64,000 nucleotides of DNA from an uncultured Porphyromonadaceae bacterium (GCA_900540625.1 UQGP01000001.1:1-64000); one strand, 5' to 3'; positions 38,453-47,531 are shown, numbered from the stretch's first letter. The notes: generated by a model from the sequence alone, not told the origin. Numbers and translations are program-made.

Positions 38453-39748
38453 TTAACACCTCGCAGCCAATTGATTGCGCACAGGATTGGCGTACATAGT
38501 CAGCAGCATCTCCCGAGCGTAATCTTTTTCGTCCCCGACAAGACCGCCGGGAACATTGACACGGCCAAGTTGACGCTCTACATAATTGTCAAAAGCTTTG
38601 ACATCGTCAGCGCTATAATTCCCGGCCATAGCATCGGTACCGCTAAGCCGGTCGTAGGCGATATAGTTAATCGGATACAAACGATAGCCTTGGTGTATCT
38701 CGCGGTCTATCAGCGCACAAGCCTGGTGTACAGCCTGAATGCGCGGCATCCCTTCGATGGCACGCAAATCATCGTTTATAGGCTTGCCAAAATGGAAGTG
38801 TATGCGACCCTTGGGCGACAGCAACCCGGTCTCCATACTCAGCAGGTCATCATGCTGGCTCTTCTTGAATTCGGGGTCGCGACGTCGCAGTACAAACTCA
38901 TCAACCTTCAAGTAATCATTAGGATCGTACTCGTAGGTGATGGATACCGGCAAGAGGTTGATTTCTTCGAGGTTGGAGGCAAAGTCCTTGGTCGTTCCGG
39001 CCAAGGCAAGCATCTTGGCAAGGCTTTCCTGAGTAACATCATTCGAGTCCTTGGCACGACCCTGACGCTGAGCAATCCACACGCTCTCGTGACGCTTGGA
39101 AATGACATAGCGAATATACGAAGACAGCTGCTGAGCGGCACGCACAGCGTCCATCTTGGACACATCACGCTTGACGATAAAACTGCGGTTCAGTTTCACC
39201 AAGTCCGTAATCCAATCGTAGATAAGCAGGTTGTTGCCGATGGCAATCTGGGTTATAGGACGATGGGCTCGTATCATACATACATTGAGGAACGAGGCGT
39301 CCAATACAATATCGCGGTGATTGCTGATGAAGGTGTACGACTGCCCCTCGACAATATTCTCCACGCCGGACATCGAAATACCATCCGAGGTCTTGCGTGC
39401 CAAATCCTCGAGGAAACCGCCTACAATACGGCTTTGGAAGTCCTGCTGATTGCGTACAGCCAACAGATGCTGTACAAACTGCGGATAATCAACGTCCGGC
39501 ATCACGAAGCGAATGGCATGTTCGAAGCCCTCTTCGCCCACTAATTTCTCCAGCTTCTCGCGGAAGCACCCGTCATCATACGGTGCAATGTCCGCCAATT
39601 CGGCCGGCACCGGCGGCACACTTGCCGCACCACCTTGATGTGCCGATGTCCCCGGACATTGACACTTCTGATTGTGTAAAGATATATCTTGGCCGTTAGG
39701 CGCATGGCCTTCGGGCATACTATTGTCTATTGTGTTGTCTTGTGACAT
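38453..39748 (-). CDS. PlsC-like glycerolphosphate acyltransferase
   Basis: A 431-residue protein with the acyltransferase motif NHRDIVLD (HxxxxD) at about residue 157 and a downstream VWIAQRQGRAKD segment in place of the classical EGxR block. It probably acylates lysophosphatidate or a related acceptor on the inner face of the membrane. The first ~45 residues are low complexity and may not be native; ATG at 39748 is nonetheless well placed behind a promoter. Confidence 0.8.
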   Translation of the reverse strand: MSQDNTIDNSMPEGHAPNGQDISLHNQKCQCPGTSAHQGGAASVPPVPAELADIAPYDDGCFREKLEKLVGEEGFEHAIRFVMPDVDYPQFVQHLLAVRNQQDFQSRIVGGFLEDLARKTSDGISMSGVENIVEGQSYTFISNHRDIVLDASFLNVCMIRAHRPITQIAIGNNLLIYDWITDLVKLNRSFIVKRDVSKMDAVRAAQQLSSYIRYVISKRHESVWIAQRQGRAKDSNDVTQESLAKMLALAGTTKDFASNLEEINLLPVSITYEYDPNDYLKVDEFVLRRRDPEFKKSQHDDLLSMETGLLSPKGRIHFHFGKPINDDLRAIEGMPRIQAVHQACALIDREIHQGYRLYPINYIAYDRLSGTDAMAGNYSADDVKAFDNYVERQLGRVNVPGGLVGDEKDYAREMLLTMYANPVRNQLAARC

Positions 39749-39780
39749 TTCCTTGGTTTTGCGTCTTTCGATACTTTCTG

Positions 39781-39811
39781 CAAAGTTAGCAAATATCCCT
39801 CAACCCACAAA
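39781..39811 (-). promoter_or_regulatory. Promoter for the acyltransferase gene
   Basis: Minus-strand TTTG (39811-39808), 19-bp spacer and TAACTTTG (39788-39781) match the consensus, 33 bp upstream of the start codon. Confidence 0.7.
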
Positions 39812-39856
39812 ATCCACCGAAAATCACCGCACGCCCACGCCCATGCCGCCCTCCCA

Positions 39857-39883
39857 TAACCGCCGCAACAGTTACGGCGGTTA
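39857..39883. terminator. Perfect 9-bp hairpin at the end of the Hsp70-helicase island
   Basis: TAACCGCCG and CGGCGGTTA flank a 9-nt loop, 44 bp beyond the stop of the last island gene. No long T-run follows, so I call it only a probable terminator. It also marks the point where composition changes from AT-rich island to the surrounding genome. Confidence 0.55.
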
Positions 39884-39927
39884 CAGAAAAGTACTGATTA
39901 AAGTTCTAAAAGCACTTGATTATCTAC

Positions 39928-40278
39928 TCACACTTCTCTATCAAATTCCTTCGTAATTCCTGCAAAATCACGAACGACATTATATATCATCACTTCATTC
40001 ACGTCTATATCCTCGTCTACGACTATCATATTTGCCATAAGTTCGGCGAAATAGTCTTTCTGTTCATCTGTAAAAGACTTTATCTGCAACAATGCTATTA
40101 GAGAATTCTTTTTATTAACATCTTTATGGGCATCATCTGTTAAAGAGAGCTCTTCTTTCAACTTGTTGAAGTAAAACACTTCACGAACGTCTATGCGCCC
40201 ATCTGCTTGGATGATGTCTAATAATATTCGCATCATCGCTATTTTTTGCTGATAACTAAATGTCGGCATATGTTTCAT
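39928..40278 (-). CDS. Small TerB-like protein of the Hsp70-helicase island
   Basis: A 116-residue all-helical protein resembling TerB: two acidic metal-site-like stretches, ADGRIDVREV (about 25-34) and VVDEDIDVNEVM (about 88-99), separated by helices. TerB domains occur in tellurite-resistance/stress operons and in the DnaK co-chaperone DjlA; whether this one binds metal is inference. Its start overlaps the upstream unknown gene by 4 bp (ATGA), so the two are made together. Confidence 0.65.
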   Translation of the reverse strand: MKHMPTFSYQQKIAMMRILLDIIQADGRIDVREVFYFNKLKEELSLTDDAHKDVNKKNSLIALLQIKSFTDEQKDYFAELMANMIVVDEDIDVNEVMIYNVVRDFAGITKEFDREV

Positions 40279-41537
40279 TTCTTTATATTCTTGATGTTTT
40301 CCAGGTTAAGATTGTTAACTTTTATATAGTTTTTTACACATGCGTTCTCCATCTGCCTTTTTGCTATTACGCAGAAACTCATTTCCTCTTTCTCTCTCTG
40401 CTCTTTCTCTGAATGGACAAGAGTAATAGTAGCATTTCTGTCGAGTCTATCTCCTTTATACATCAACAAGATTTCACCAGGAGACGGATCTTCATGTTTA
40501 TGCATTGTTTCTATATTCTGAATGTCATCCGATGAACTATCAGACTTTTTGAATATCGTCAAGCCAATGTTATCATAGAATGCATCGAGAGTTTTTTCGT
40601 GGCCCAGTGTAAGTCCCAATAGATATATTGCCAATGGGAAAGACTCGCCTACAAACTTTCTCCACGCATTAACCTCTTTCTTGTCGGGGAATTTCGTTAT
40701 ACCTTCCCCATACAAATCTTTTAAGTACAAGAAGAGTATAGCAACACGTGGATAGTCCACCCCAGTCAAATCCCTTGTCTTTTCACTAATAGGATTTTCA
40801 TCTATTAATGGAGCGATATGAGTAAACGAAGCTTTACTATTATCTACCGCTTTTAATGCGTTATAGATATTAGACTTTTTCACAATCTCGTCAGGAACAG
40901 TTGTTCCATTCAGACAATTGTATACACTATGAACCATATCACAAGCATATCCTCTTTTGTCCATGGGATATATCGCATGGCGCTCATATCTTAATAGATA
41001 TAGCCACAGCGAATGTTTTCCTTCCGGCTGCTTATTATCAAACAGTGTATTTACAAATTGATCAACAACCTCTTTTGTTATTTTGTTCTCACATGTAGCT
41101 AAGTCCTCTTGAGTCAACTTGAATAGTTGCCACAGATTTCTTACGCCCTGGACACTTTGATTGAAAAACATCTTTTGCTTTAGCCCTTCAAACAATTTAG
41201 TCCAGGGAGAAACCTGAATATTAATCCTCGGATCAAAAGTAAGAGACATCTCCTTTTTGGCATCTTCATCAAAGGTGTAAACACCACAAACGTCTTCAAT
41301 AAAGACTTGTATTGGTTCCCTTTCGTTCTCATCTTTAGACTCAAAATGAATCAGCATATATGTGAACGAGTACTCATAGTTATTCTGATACTTTGTTAAA
41401 GCATCAAAGAGATCTTTATCCTCCGCATGAGACGAAAAACATCCGTCAAACGGTATCGCATTAGAGACATATAAATGTCCGTATTTGAACAAGTCGACAA
41501 AGTCAGACTTTCTTATAATTGATAAGTATTCAGCCAT
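40275..41537 (-). CDS. Unrecognised protein of the Hsp70-helicase island
   Basis: A 420-residue protein I cannot assign. It has no signal peptide and no membrane segment. It looks globular and mixed alpha/beta with an aromatic-rich N-terminus (IRKSDFVDLFKYGHLYV), a central region with YERHAIYPMDKRGYACDM, an acidic low-complexity stretch near residue 325 (KSDSSSDDIQ) and a charged C-terminus. It lies 6 bp after the helicase and overlaps the TerB-like gene by 4 bp, so it is a fixed member of the operon. It could be the effector or a specificity subunit, but that is speculation. Confidence 0.7.
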   Translation of the reverse strand: MAEYLSIIRKSDFVDLFKYGHLYVSNAIPFDGCFSSHAEDKDLFDALTKYQNNYEYSFTYMLIHFESKDENEREPIQVFIEDVCGVYTFDEDAKKEMSLTFDPRINIQVSPWTKLFEGLKQKMFFNQSVQGVRNLWQLFKLTQEDLATCENKITKEVVDQFVNTLFDNKQPEGKHSLWLYLLRYERHAIYPMDKRGYACDMVHSVYNCLNGTTVPDEIVKKSNIYNALKAVDNSKASFTHIAPLIDENPISEKTRDLTGVDYPRVAILFLYLKDLYGEGITKFPDKKEVNAWRKFVGESFPLAIYLLGLTLGHEKTLDAFYDNIGLTIFKKSDSSSDDIQNIETMHKHEDPSPGEILLMYKGDRLDRNATITLVHSEKEQREKEEMSFCVIAKRQMENACVKNYIKVNNLNLENIKNIKK

Positions 41538-41543
41538 ATCGTA

Positions 41544-42695
41544 TCAGAACCCAAACGGATTATTTGTATTAGATGCTTTTTGCTCATTAACTTTGTTACA
41601 TTTCGAACGAAATGCATGGATATACTCGCATGGGGAACCTGTATAAGATATATACAAGTCGCTACGCGAGCGCGTCATTGCGACCATAAACAACGTTTTT
41701 GCAATTTCCTCATTTGGAGATATGTATAGGCTCGATGACGCGAAGGGAATAAAAACATTATCAAAGTCCAGTCCTTTGACACTATAATATGTCATTACAT
41801 TGATGCAGTTATTCCCTTCTGCGAAATTTCCATATCCATTTCCGACATACTGCATGTTTATCCCGTTTCTGCGAAGGTGAGAGTTCATTGAGCCATAATC
41901 CAATTTTCCCCAACGATTAAGTTTTTCTTCCCATACAGGCTTCCCTTTATACCGTAAAACTCCGTTAACAAATGGAACGATATCGCTATACATAGGGAAA
42001 AGCACAGCCGCATTACCTCCAAAGTTCACATCCTCCAAAGCATTATCAAATACATACCGTATCTCTTCGTCCTTTGAAGATGCTTCATATAAACGGACCT
42101 GCGTATCTTTTTTTGTCGCATCTGTCTTACGGTCAAACAAGGTGATATTTGGACAAAGGTCTCTAACAGCAGACAGAATGGTTTTTGATAAACGGTGTAT
42201 AATCCGCAATTCAACTGAACGACCATTTATCAACGTACCTACAGCATTCGGCTTTACAGTATCTTCATGCCACTTGGGATCACATTCATATATCGATTGA
42301 TTGGCGTCTCCGGCGACAATAACATGTTTACTTCGGGAACTCATCTCACGTATAACTCTTGGAGTAAGATCCTGAACCTCATCACAAAGGATATAGTCAT
42401 AACCTTGGTATGACTTCATAAAGCCATAAAAGGTATCTATTTTAACATCTACACCAATTTCTCGGAATGCTGCCTTATACATTTCTATCAATGATTGCGT
42501 AAAAACAACCACAAGAATTTTCGCCTGTGGGTAGTCTTTAGTAATTTTTTTTGCCACATAAGCCAGTAAAACAGACTTACCCGAGCCGGCGAATCCTTTT
42601 ATCCAAGCATTTGGCGAGTTCACATTCCAATTATCTAGGAATTCTCTTTGTTGCTCATCTAACTTATGTTCCGGAATAATCCATTTATTAGCCAT
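41544..42695 (-). CDS. Compact UvrD/Rep-type SF1 helicase
   Basis: A 383-residue superfamily 1 ATPase, about half the length of UvrD. Visible motifs are Walker A GFAGSGKS (34-41), motif Ia-like VVVFTQSLIEMY, Walker B DEVQD, motif III GDANQSIYE, motif IV RIIHRLSKTI, motif V MTYYSVKGLDFDNVFIPFA and motif VI VAMTRSRSDLYIS. Large 1B/2B inserts are missing, as in UvrD-like proteins from mobile or conflict loci. It probably unwinds or translocates on nucleic acid. It lies 22 bp after the Hsp70-like gene and 6 bp before the unknown gene. Confidence 0.85.
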   Translation of the reverse strand: MANKWIIPEHKLDEQQREFLDNWNVNSPNAWIKGFAGSGKSVLLAYVAKKITKDYPQAKILVVVFTQSLIEMYKAAFREIGVDVKIDTFYGFMKSYQGYDYILCDEVQDLTPRVIREMSSRSKHVIVAGDANQSIYECDPKWHEDTVKPNAVGTLINGRSVELRIIHRLSKTILSAVRDLCPNITLFDRKTDATKKDTQVRLYEASSKDEEIRYVFDNALEDVNFGGNAAVLFPMYSDIVPFVNGVLRYKGKPVWEEKLNRWGKLDYGSMNSHLRRNGINMQYVGNGYGNFAEGNNCINVMTYYSVKGLDFDNVFIPFASSSLYISPNEEIAKTLFMVAMTRSRSDLYISYTGSPCEYIHAFRSKCNKVNEQKASNTNNPFGF

Positions 42696-42717
42696 TTCAC
42701 TATTCTTTTAGTATTCG

Positions 42718-45138
42718 TTAGTTGTATTTCTTTATTGCTCCGCTTACGGTTTTGGTTAGATTCTCTTCATTGTAATACCTCCCGTCAGCTACACTTGTAG
42801 GCTTGCTTTCTCTTACCTGCTTTGCAATAGCATATTCGCCAAGTTCTTGTGCAACAGACGCAAACCATCCATATCCCGCTTGTTGTAAATCTTGCGCTTT
42901 CCATTTAGCCATAAGTATATTGTATGCCCTACGGCGTTTCTGTGTTGCTTCATCTGTACGACCCTCGGATGCATCAATACTCGCAGACTCTATTAAAGCA
43001 AGTTCGCTATTGGGTTCTATTTCCAATGCTCTTTGTATATGGCGCTTGTACACATCGTTGTCAATATACTTCATTGTATTGCCAAGATTAAAATGCAACG
43101 TAGCGTCATTCGGTCTATCCTTTAAGCCTCGCATGAACCACTCTGCAGCTTTCTCATGATTGCCGGCATTATGATACATCACCCCAAGGTTGTTGTAGTT
43201 GACAGTACCCGGGTATAACTCACTTTGCAGTTCATACGTTTCTGCCGCGCTCAACTCTTTGCCTACTTTCTCGTACGCACTGCGTAATTTTTCGAGAGTC
43301 GCTTTTGAAGGCAAACCGCCATTTCGTTCTGACTCATTATTAGCATCACGTTCGGCCTTTAATACATCCCGTTCGATAGTCGTCAGCTCCTTATTGGCGA
43401 ATGGAGCCATCGGCTCTACAATGCATTCTGAATCCATACAGACGGCTTTCCCAACAAGCATCTTGTCCGCATTTATCTCAATAGTGAGTTTTACTTGCGC
43501 ATTCGCAGGAAAGCCCTCAGCTGATTTTGACTGGATCTTCAGATTGAATAATTGCTTTGAAGCATTGCCCACACATATCGGCAACTCTATCGTTTTTTGA
43601 CCATTACGATTAGTAATCAGATTATCTATCGTTATTGGAGAACAAGGTATCTGCGTCCCAGCAGGTAGTATAATCCTCGGCTGAGCATCTTGTGTAACAA
43701 CTATTATTGGCTCACTCGAAATGGGCCGGATCAAACATTTACCCATACCATTAAATAGTAAGCTATGAATCGCCGCTCCCTGCGAAACATGTGTTTGTAA
43801 GTCTGTAGGAATTAATAATTCCGAGTCCTCGAAATAGTTGTGTAGTGCTTCCTGTATATACGGGCTTTTAGAGCTACCGCCTATCAGCAAGATATAATCT
43901 AACTCATCCTTGTTAATATGAGCTTTTTTTATTGCACTGTCTATTGGCGAAAAAATGCTGTTATATTCATCTTCACCATCATACCGTGTAGTTCGAGTCA
44001 AGCCTCTTTTCAGAAATACAGACATAGTGTCTGTCATTTCTTTATTAGTTATATAGAACTCTTCTTGCCTTAGCTCTCCCTTATTATTCGTATGAACGAC
44101 TACCTCGGTTCTTATTGATGTTTGCCTATCACTATTTTTTAATGATGGCATCTCAAATTCAGAGACAAGAGTAGAGAGACTTTTATTAACCAATATTTTA
44201 AGACGTTCCGCGACCTTTAATAATGCTGATGCTATTCTTTTTCGTTCATTAGTCCTAAAGTCCGAAGCCTTAACATGATTATTTTCGAAAAAACGCGGCA
44301 TCAAATAATGATACGTTAGATAACGGTCTATATCATCACCTCCAAGTTTTGTAAACTTAGATATTGCAATGTTTTTTGAGAAGAAACCGTTTGCGTTCTG
44401 ACCAATCTCTAATATTGAGATATCACATGTTCCTCCACCAAAGTCAAAGACCATAACTTTAGAATTGTAATCACGACTTAAGAACATTGGCCTTCCTTCT
44501 GATGCTCTATTAACAGCATAACTAATAAACGCTGCATTTGGTTCGTCTATTAGTGACGATGAAGAAACAGACATATCATTGGCTTCTAATGCGTCTAATA
44601 AATCTTTTCTCTGATTAGCCTCAAATGAAGCCGGTATACTTACGGCATACGCAATATCCTTGCTTAACCCATGTTCTTCACAGTATTTATATATCAAGAA
44701 TTTCAGATATGAAAAGAATACTCTGGCTGCATCCCCCGGCCTTTTTATGAAAAATGGAGCAATATCTTTAAGCTCACTTTCAAAATATTTTGAGCCTAAA
44801 TCTTCGCCCAATTCCATCTTAAAAGAATACCATATATTTTTACCTTTTTTCAATTCGTATTTAAGTTGAGAAGCACCTTCCCCAACTAAAATTCGATTGT
44901 TAACCCAGGCTATAACCGTCGGGACAATCTCTGCAGAATACAGAGTTTGATCCGGGAGAAATTGCTGAAGGCGAAGTGCATTTGTATGTATGCGTTTTTG
45001 ATTGGCATCAAAAGACGCTATGGAGACGACAGAGGTCGATGTTCCAAAATCAATACCCACAAACGTTTTGCCGGCAATAATTGAACCCCTTATGGTCGCC
45101 GGAAGAAGAGATGTTGTTGTTAATGCATTCTGTGACAT
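42718..45138 (-). CDS. Hsp70-like ATPase with C-terminal TPR region
   Basis: An 806-residue actin/Hsp70-fold protein. Phosphate-1 loop FVGIDFGTSTSVVSIAS (about 26-42), phosphate-2 VFDFGGGTCDISILEIG and adenosine motif LLIGGSSKSPYI are intact, so ATP binding is expected. The second half differs from DnaK: a short beta-rich segment, then TPR-like helices (YNNLGVMYHNAGNHEKAAEWFMRGL and LHFNLGNTMKY), then a helical tail. There is no recognisable J-protein or GrpE gene nearby. It is the promoter-proximal gene of the AT-rich operon and differs clearly from housekeeping dnaK. Confidence 0.88.
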   Translation of the reverse strand: MSQNALTTTSLLPATIRGSIIAGKTFVGIDFGTSTSVVSIASFDANQKRIHTNALRLQQFLPDQTLYSAEIVPTVIAWVNNRILVGEGASQLKYELKKGKNIWYSFKMELGEDLGSKYFESELKDIAPFFIKRPGDAARVFFSYLKFLIYKYCEEHGLSKDIAYAVSIPASFEANQRKDLLDALEANDMSVSSSSLIDEPNAAFISYAVNRASEGRPMFLSRDYNSKVMVFDFGGGTCDISILEIGQNANGFFSKNIAISKFTKLGGDDIDRYLTYHYLMPRFFENNHVKASDFRTNERKRIASALLKVAERLKILVNKSLSTLVSEFEMPSLKNSDRQTSIRTEVVVHTNNKGELRQEEFYITNKEMTDTMSVFLKRGLTRTTRYDGEDEYNSIFSPIDSAIKKAHINKDELDYILLIGGSSKSPYIQEALHNYFEDSELLIPTDLQTHVSQGAAIHSLLFNGMGKCLIRPISSEPIIVVTQDAQPRIILPAGTQIPCSPITIDNLITNRNGQKTIELPICVGNASKQLFNLKIQSKSAEGFPANAQVKLTIEINADKMLVGKAVCMDSECIVEPMAPFANKELTTIERDVLKAERDANNESERNGGLPSKATLEKLRSAYEKVGKELSAAETYELQSELYPGTVNYNNLGVMYHNAGNHEKAAEWFMRGLKDRPNDATLHFNLGNTMKYIDNDVYKRHIQRALEIEPNSELALIESASIDASEGRTDEATQKRRRAYNILMAKWKAQDLQQAGYGWFASVAQELGEYAIAKQVRESKPTSVADGRYYNEENLTKTVSGAIKKYN

Positions 45139-45217
45139 AAGACCAGGTCAAAGAAAATATTAGATAGTGAAGTATCGACTCTTTGAAATTCGAAATCCTT
45201 CCATTTACTTGACACGA

Positions 45218-45247
45218 CAAAGGTAAAACTTTTTTCTGAGTTGACAA
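45218..45247 (-). promoter_or_regulatory. Promoter of the Hsp70-SF1-unknown-TerB operon
   Basis: Minus-strand TTG (45247-45245), 19-bp spacer and TACCTTTG (45225-45218) match the Bacteroidetes consensus, giving a leader of about 70 nt before the Hsp70 start at 45138. Confidence 0.75.
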
Positions 45248-45365
45248 TCAGAAAAATTGATTTGCCTCAGACTTCTTTCGATTATTGCTTTACAAACGAG
45301 GCACGTTGAGAAACAAAGCGTATCCCTCATTACGCGGTTGAAAAACAACATTAAAACCCCATCTC

Positions 45366-45536
45366 TCATTTTTTTACGAAACAAACCTCTCCATTGTAGC
45401 TAGTTTTATACATAAATTCGTCACCCACCTTTATGACATAAAGAGAAATCAAACACTCAGCTTTCGCTCCCTTTAGAATATTGCGAAAGCACGGAACTTC
45501 ACCTAAGTATGTCCAGTTTTCATTTGTTTCTGCCAT
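45366..45536 (-). CDS. Candidate 56-residue protein upstream of the Hsp70 island operon
   Basis: An intact 57-codon frame starts at ATG 45536 and ends at TGA 45366. The protein begins MAETNENWTYLGEVPC and ends YNGEVCFVKK. It is balanced in charge with a plausible beta-rich core (ECLISLYVIKVGDEFMYKT). AT-rich composition matches the island. It is upstream of the island promoter, so it would be separately transcribed. Short length makes it uncertain, but amino-acid usage looks coding. The following 45537-45819 holds poly-T, poly-A and poly-G tracts and no gene that I recognise. Confidence 0.5.
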   Translation of the reverse strand: MAETNENWTYLGEVPCFRNILKGAKAECLISLYVIKVGDEFMYKTSYNGEVCFVKK

Positions 45537-45819
45537 GATTTTATTGCTTTTGTTGCTAGCTGATTTGGTCGTTTATTTGGTTTTTGACGGCGGCCTTTTG
45601 AGGGCGGCGTCTGTGTGTATATACCGAGGGGAGGGAAAAGGTAAATGGAAAAAATGATTTTTTTCGAGAAAAAGTCAACATTCTTTTTTGGGGGGATAGG
45701 ATGGCGGGCGTTTCGGTGAGGAAGTGGGCAAACTACGAGAAGGGGGGGCGAGGGGAGGCGCCGTTGCACTTCTTAGTGGATTCTTTCGGGGCGGACGGCA
45801 AAGGCGACGGATTGGGCTG

Positions 45820-45850
45820 TTGCACAGGTGGGAAAAAGTGCGTAAATTTG
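45820..45850 (+). promoter_or_regulatory. Promoter for the DUF4199-like/GT2 genes
   Basis: TTG (45820-45822), 20-bp spacer and TAAATTTG (45843-45850) fit the consensus; the downstream start is at 45937. Confidence 0.7.
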
Positions 45851-45936
45851 CAGGTCATAGTGCCCGGAAGGTTCGGAGCACGCAAAATGACACAAGAGAA
45901 CATATTAGGACATATAAAGACACGACAGAACGCGCA

Positions 45937-46485
45937 ATGACGGACAAGGCGGACAAGAAGCCGAATAAGGGCGGCGCGAGGGCACGGCGCATCGACGACG
46001 GAGTGGTCGTCGGGGGGCTGATGTCGCTGACGGCGCTGGCTATTGTCTGGACTACGCATTGCGTATGGGTCGGGGCTTTGGCGGCTGTGGCTGCTATCGG
46101 CGTACCGGTTGCAATGTACTACTGCACAAGTCGGTGGCTGACTTCGCTGTCTGAGCAACCACACCCGGCGGTGGCGCTGATGCAGGGATTCACCATGGTT
46201 TTCTGCGGCTGCATACTGCTGGGCTTGACGGTGTATCTGTATTTGGGATATGCCGAACCGCAATGGACCGACTTAACAATGCGACAACTGGCCGTAACTC
46301 AGGGCGATAACGGTCTGGGGCGTGCCATGGCTTCGTTGGTGGCGCACGGGCACATCCCGTCAGCCATACAGTCGTCCATGTTTGTAATGCTGCTGGCTAT
46401 GTTCGGCGGATGCTCAGCCTCGCTGCTGCTGACGCCTTTGGCGCTGAGAAATAACGCCAAACACCGAAGGCCGCACAAGCGGTAG
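45937..46485 (+). CDS. DUF4199-like integral membrane protein
   Basis: A 182-residue protein with a charged N-terminus and four hydrophobic helices (VVGGLMSLTALAIVW, VGALAAVAAIGVPVAMYY, GFTMVFCGCILLGLTVYLYL, QSSMFVMLLAMFGGCSASLLL). The helix layout and its position directly before a GT2 gene are those of DUF4199 proteins in Bacteroides. I start it at 45937 because the promoter lies upstream of this ATG and the longer frame upstream looks non-coding. Confidence 0.6.
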   Translation: MTDKADKKPNKGGARARRIDDGVVVGGLMSLTALAIVWTTHCVWVGALAAVAAIGVPVAMYYCTSRWLTSLSEQPHPAVALMQGFTMVFCGCILLGLTVYLYLGYAEPQWTDLTMRQLAVTQGDNGLGRAMASLVAHGHIPSAIQSSMFVMLLAMFGGCSASLLLTPLALRNNAKHRRPHKR

Positions 46486-46550
46486 CCCCCATTATTCCCA
46501 CAGTTCCTATTATTCTCACAATTTTTTTGAAATCAATAAAATACACATAT

Positions 46551-47531
46551 ATGGATATATCAGTGGTAGTGCCTCTGTACAACGAGGCCGAATCGCTCCC
46601 GGAGCTGGAAGGTTGGATACGCCGCGTAATGGACAAGCACGGCTTCAGCTACGAAATCATTTTTGTGAACGACGGGTCCACGGACGACTCATGGGAAGTC
46701 ATCACGCATCTGCGCGAGACCAATCCCGAGCATGTACGCGGCATCTCGTTCCGCCGCAATTACGGCAAGTCGCCGGCGCTGAATACGGGTTTTGCCGCCG
46801 CGCAGGGCGACGTGGTCATCACCATGGACGCCGACCTGCAAGACAGCCCGGACGAAATCCCCGAATTATACCGCATGATTACCGAGGAAGGTTATGACCT
46901 GGTGTCCGGCTACAAGAAAAAACGCTACGACCCGCTGTCCAAGACCATACCCACCAAGTTGTTTAACGCCACGGCGCGACGCGTGAGCGGCATCAAGAAC
47001 CTGCACGACTTCAATTGCGGCCTCAAGGCCTACCGCGCCCCGGTGGTGAAACACATCGAAGTCTACGGCGATATGCACCGCTACATCCCCTATCTGGCCA
47101 AGAACGCAGGCTTCACCCGCATAGGCGAAAAGGTGGTGCAGCACCGCGCTCGTAAGTACGGCAAAACCAAATTCGGCCTCGACCGTTTTGTCAACGGCTA
47201 CCTTGACCTGATGACGTTGTGGTTCACCGGCAAATTCGGCGCCAAGCCCATGCACTTCTTCGGCCTTATAGGCTCGCTGATGTTCTTTCTGGGCTTTGTG
47301 GCAGTGATATGCGTGGGCGCCATCAAGCTTTACAACCTCTACCACGGGCTACACTACATTCTGGTGACCGATTCGCCGTACTTCTATATCGCTCTGGTAC
47401 TGATGATATTGGGTTGCCAGTTGTTCCTCGCCGGATTTGTAGGCGAACTGATAGTACGCAACTCGGCCGACCGCAACCATTACGAAATCAGCGAGACCCT
47501 GGGCGTGGACCGCGACGTCGTCCAAAAATAA
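46551..47531 (+). CDS. Family 2 glycosyltransferase, polyprenyl-phosphate type
   Basis: A 326-residue GT2 enzyme of the DPM1/GtrB type. The N-terminal GT-A domain has DISVVVPLYNEAESLPEL, FVNDGSTDDSW and the metal motif MDADLQDSPDEIP. Two C-terminal transmembrane helices follow (LIGSLMFFLGFVAVICVG and YIALVLMILGCQLFLAGFVG). It probably loads a sugar onto undecaprenyl phosphate at the inner membrane for envelope glycans. I start it at 46551, where the GT-A strand begins directly. Confidence 0.9.
   Translation: MDISVVVPLYNEAESLPELEGWIRRVMDKHGFSYEIIFVNDGSTDDSWEVITHLRETNPEHVRGISFRRNYGKSPALNTGFAAAQGDVVITMDADLQDSPDEIPELYRMITEEGYDLVSGYKKKRYDPLSKTIPTKLFNATARRVSGIKNLHDFNCGLKAYRAPVVKHIEVYGDMHRYIPYLAKNAGFTRIGEKVVQHRARKYGKTKFGLDRFVNGYLDLMTLWFTGKFGAKPMHFFGLIGSLMFFLGFVAVICVGAIKLYNLYHGLHYILVTDSPYFYIALVLMILGCQLFLAGFVGELIVRNSADRNHYEISETLGVDRDVVQK

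Noticed and set aside
45139..45936. Search for integrase, tRNA or att-like repeats at the right island edge
   Set aside because: None seen; only the small minus-strand frame, homopolymer tracts and the promoters were found.
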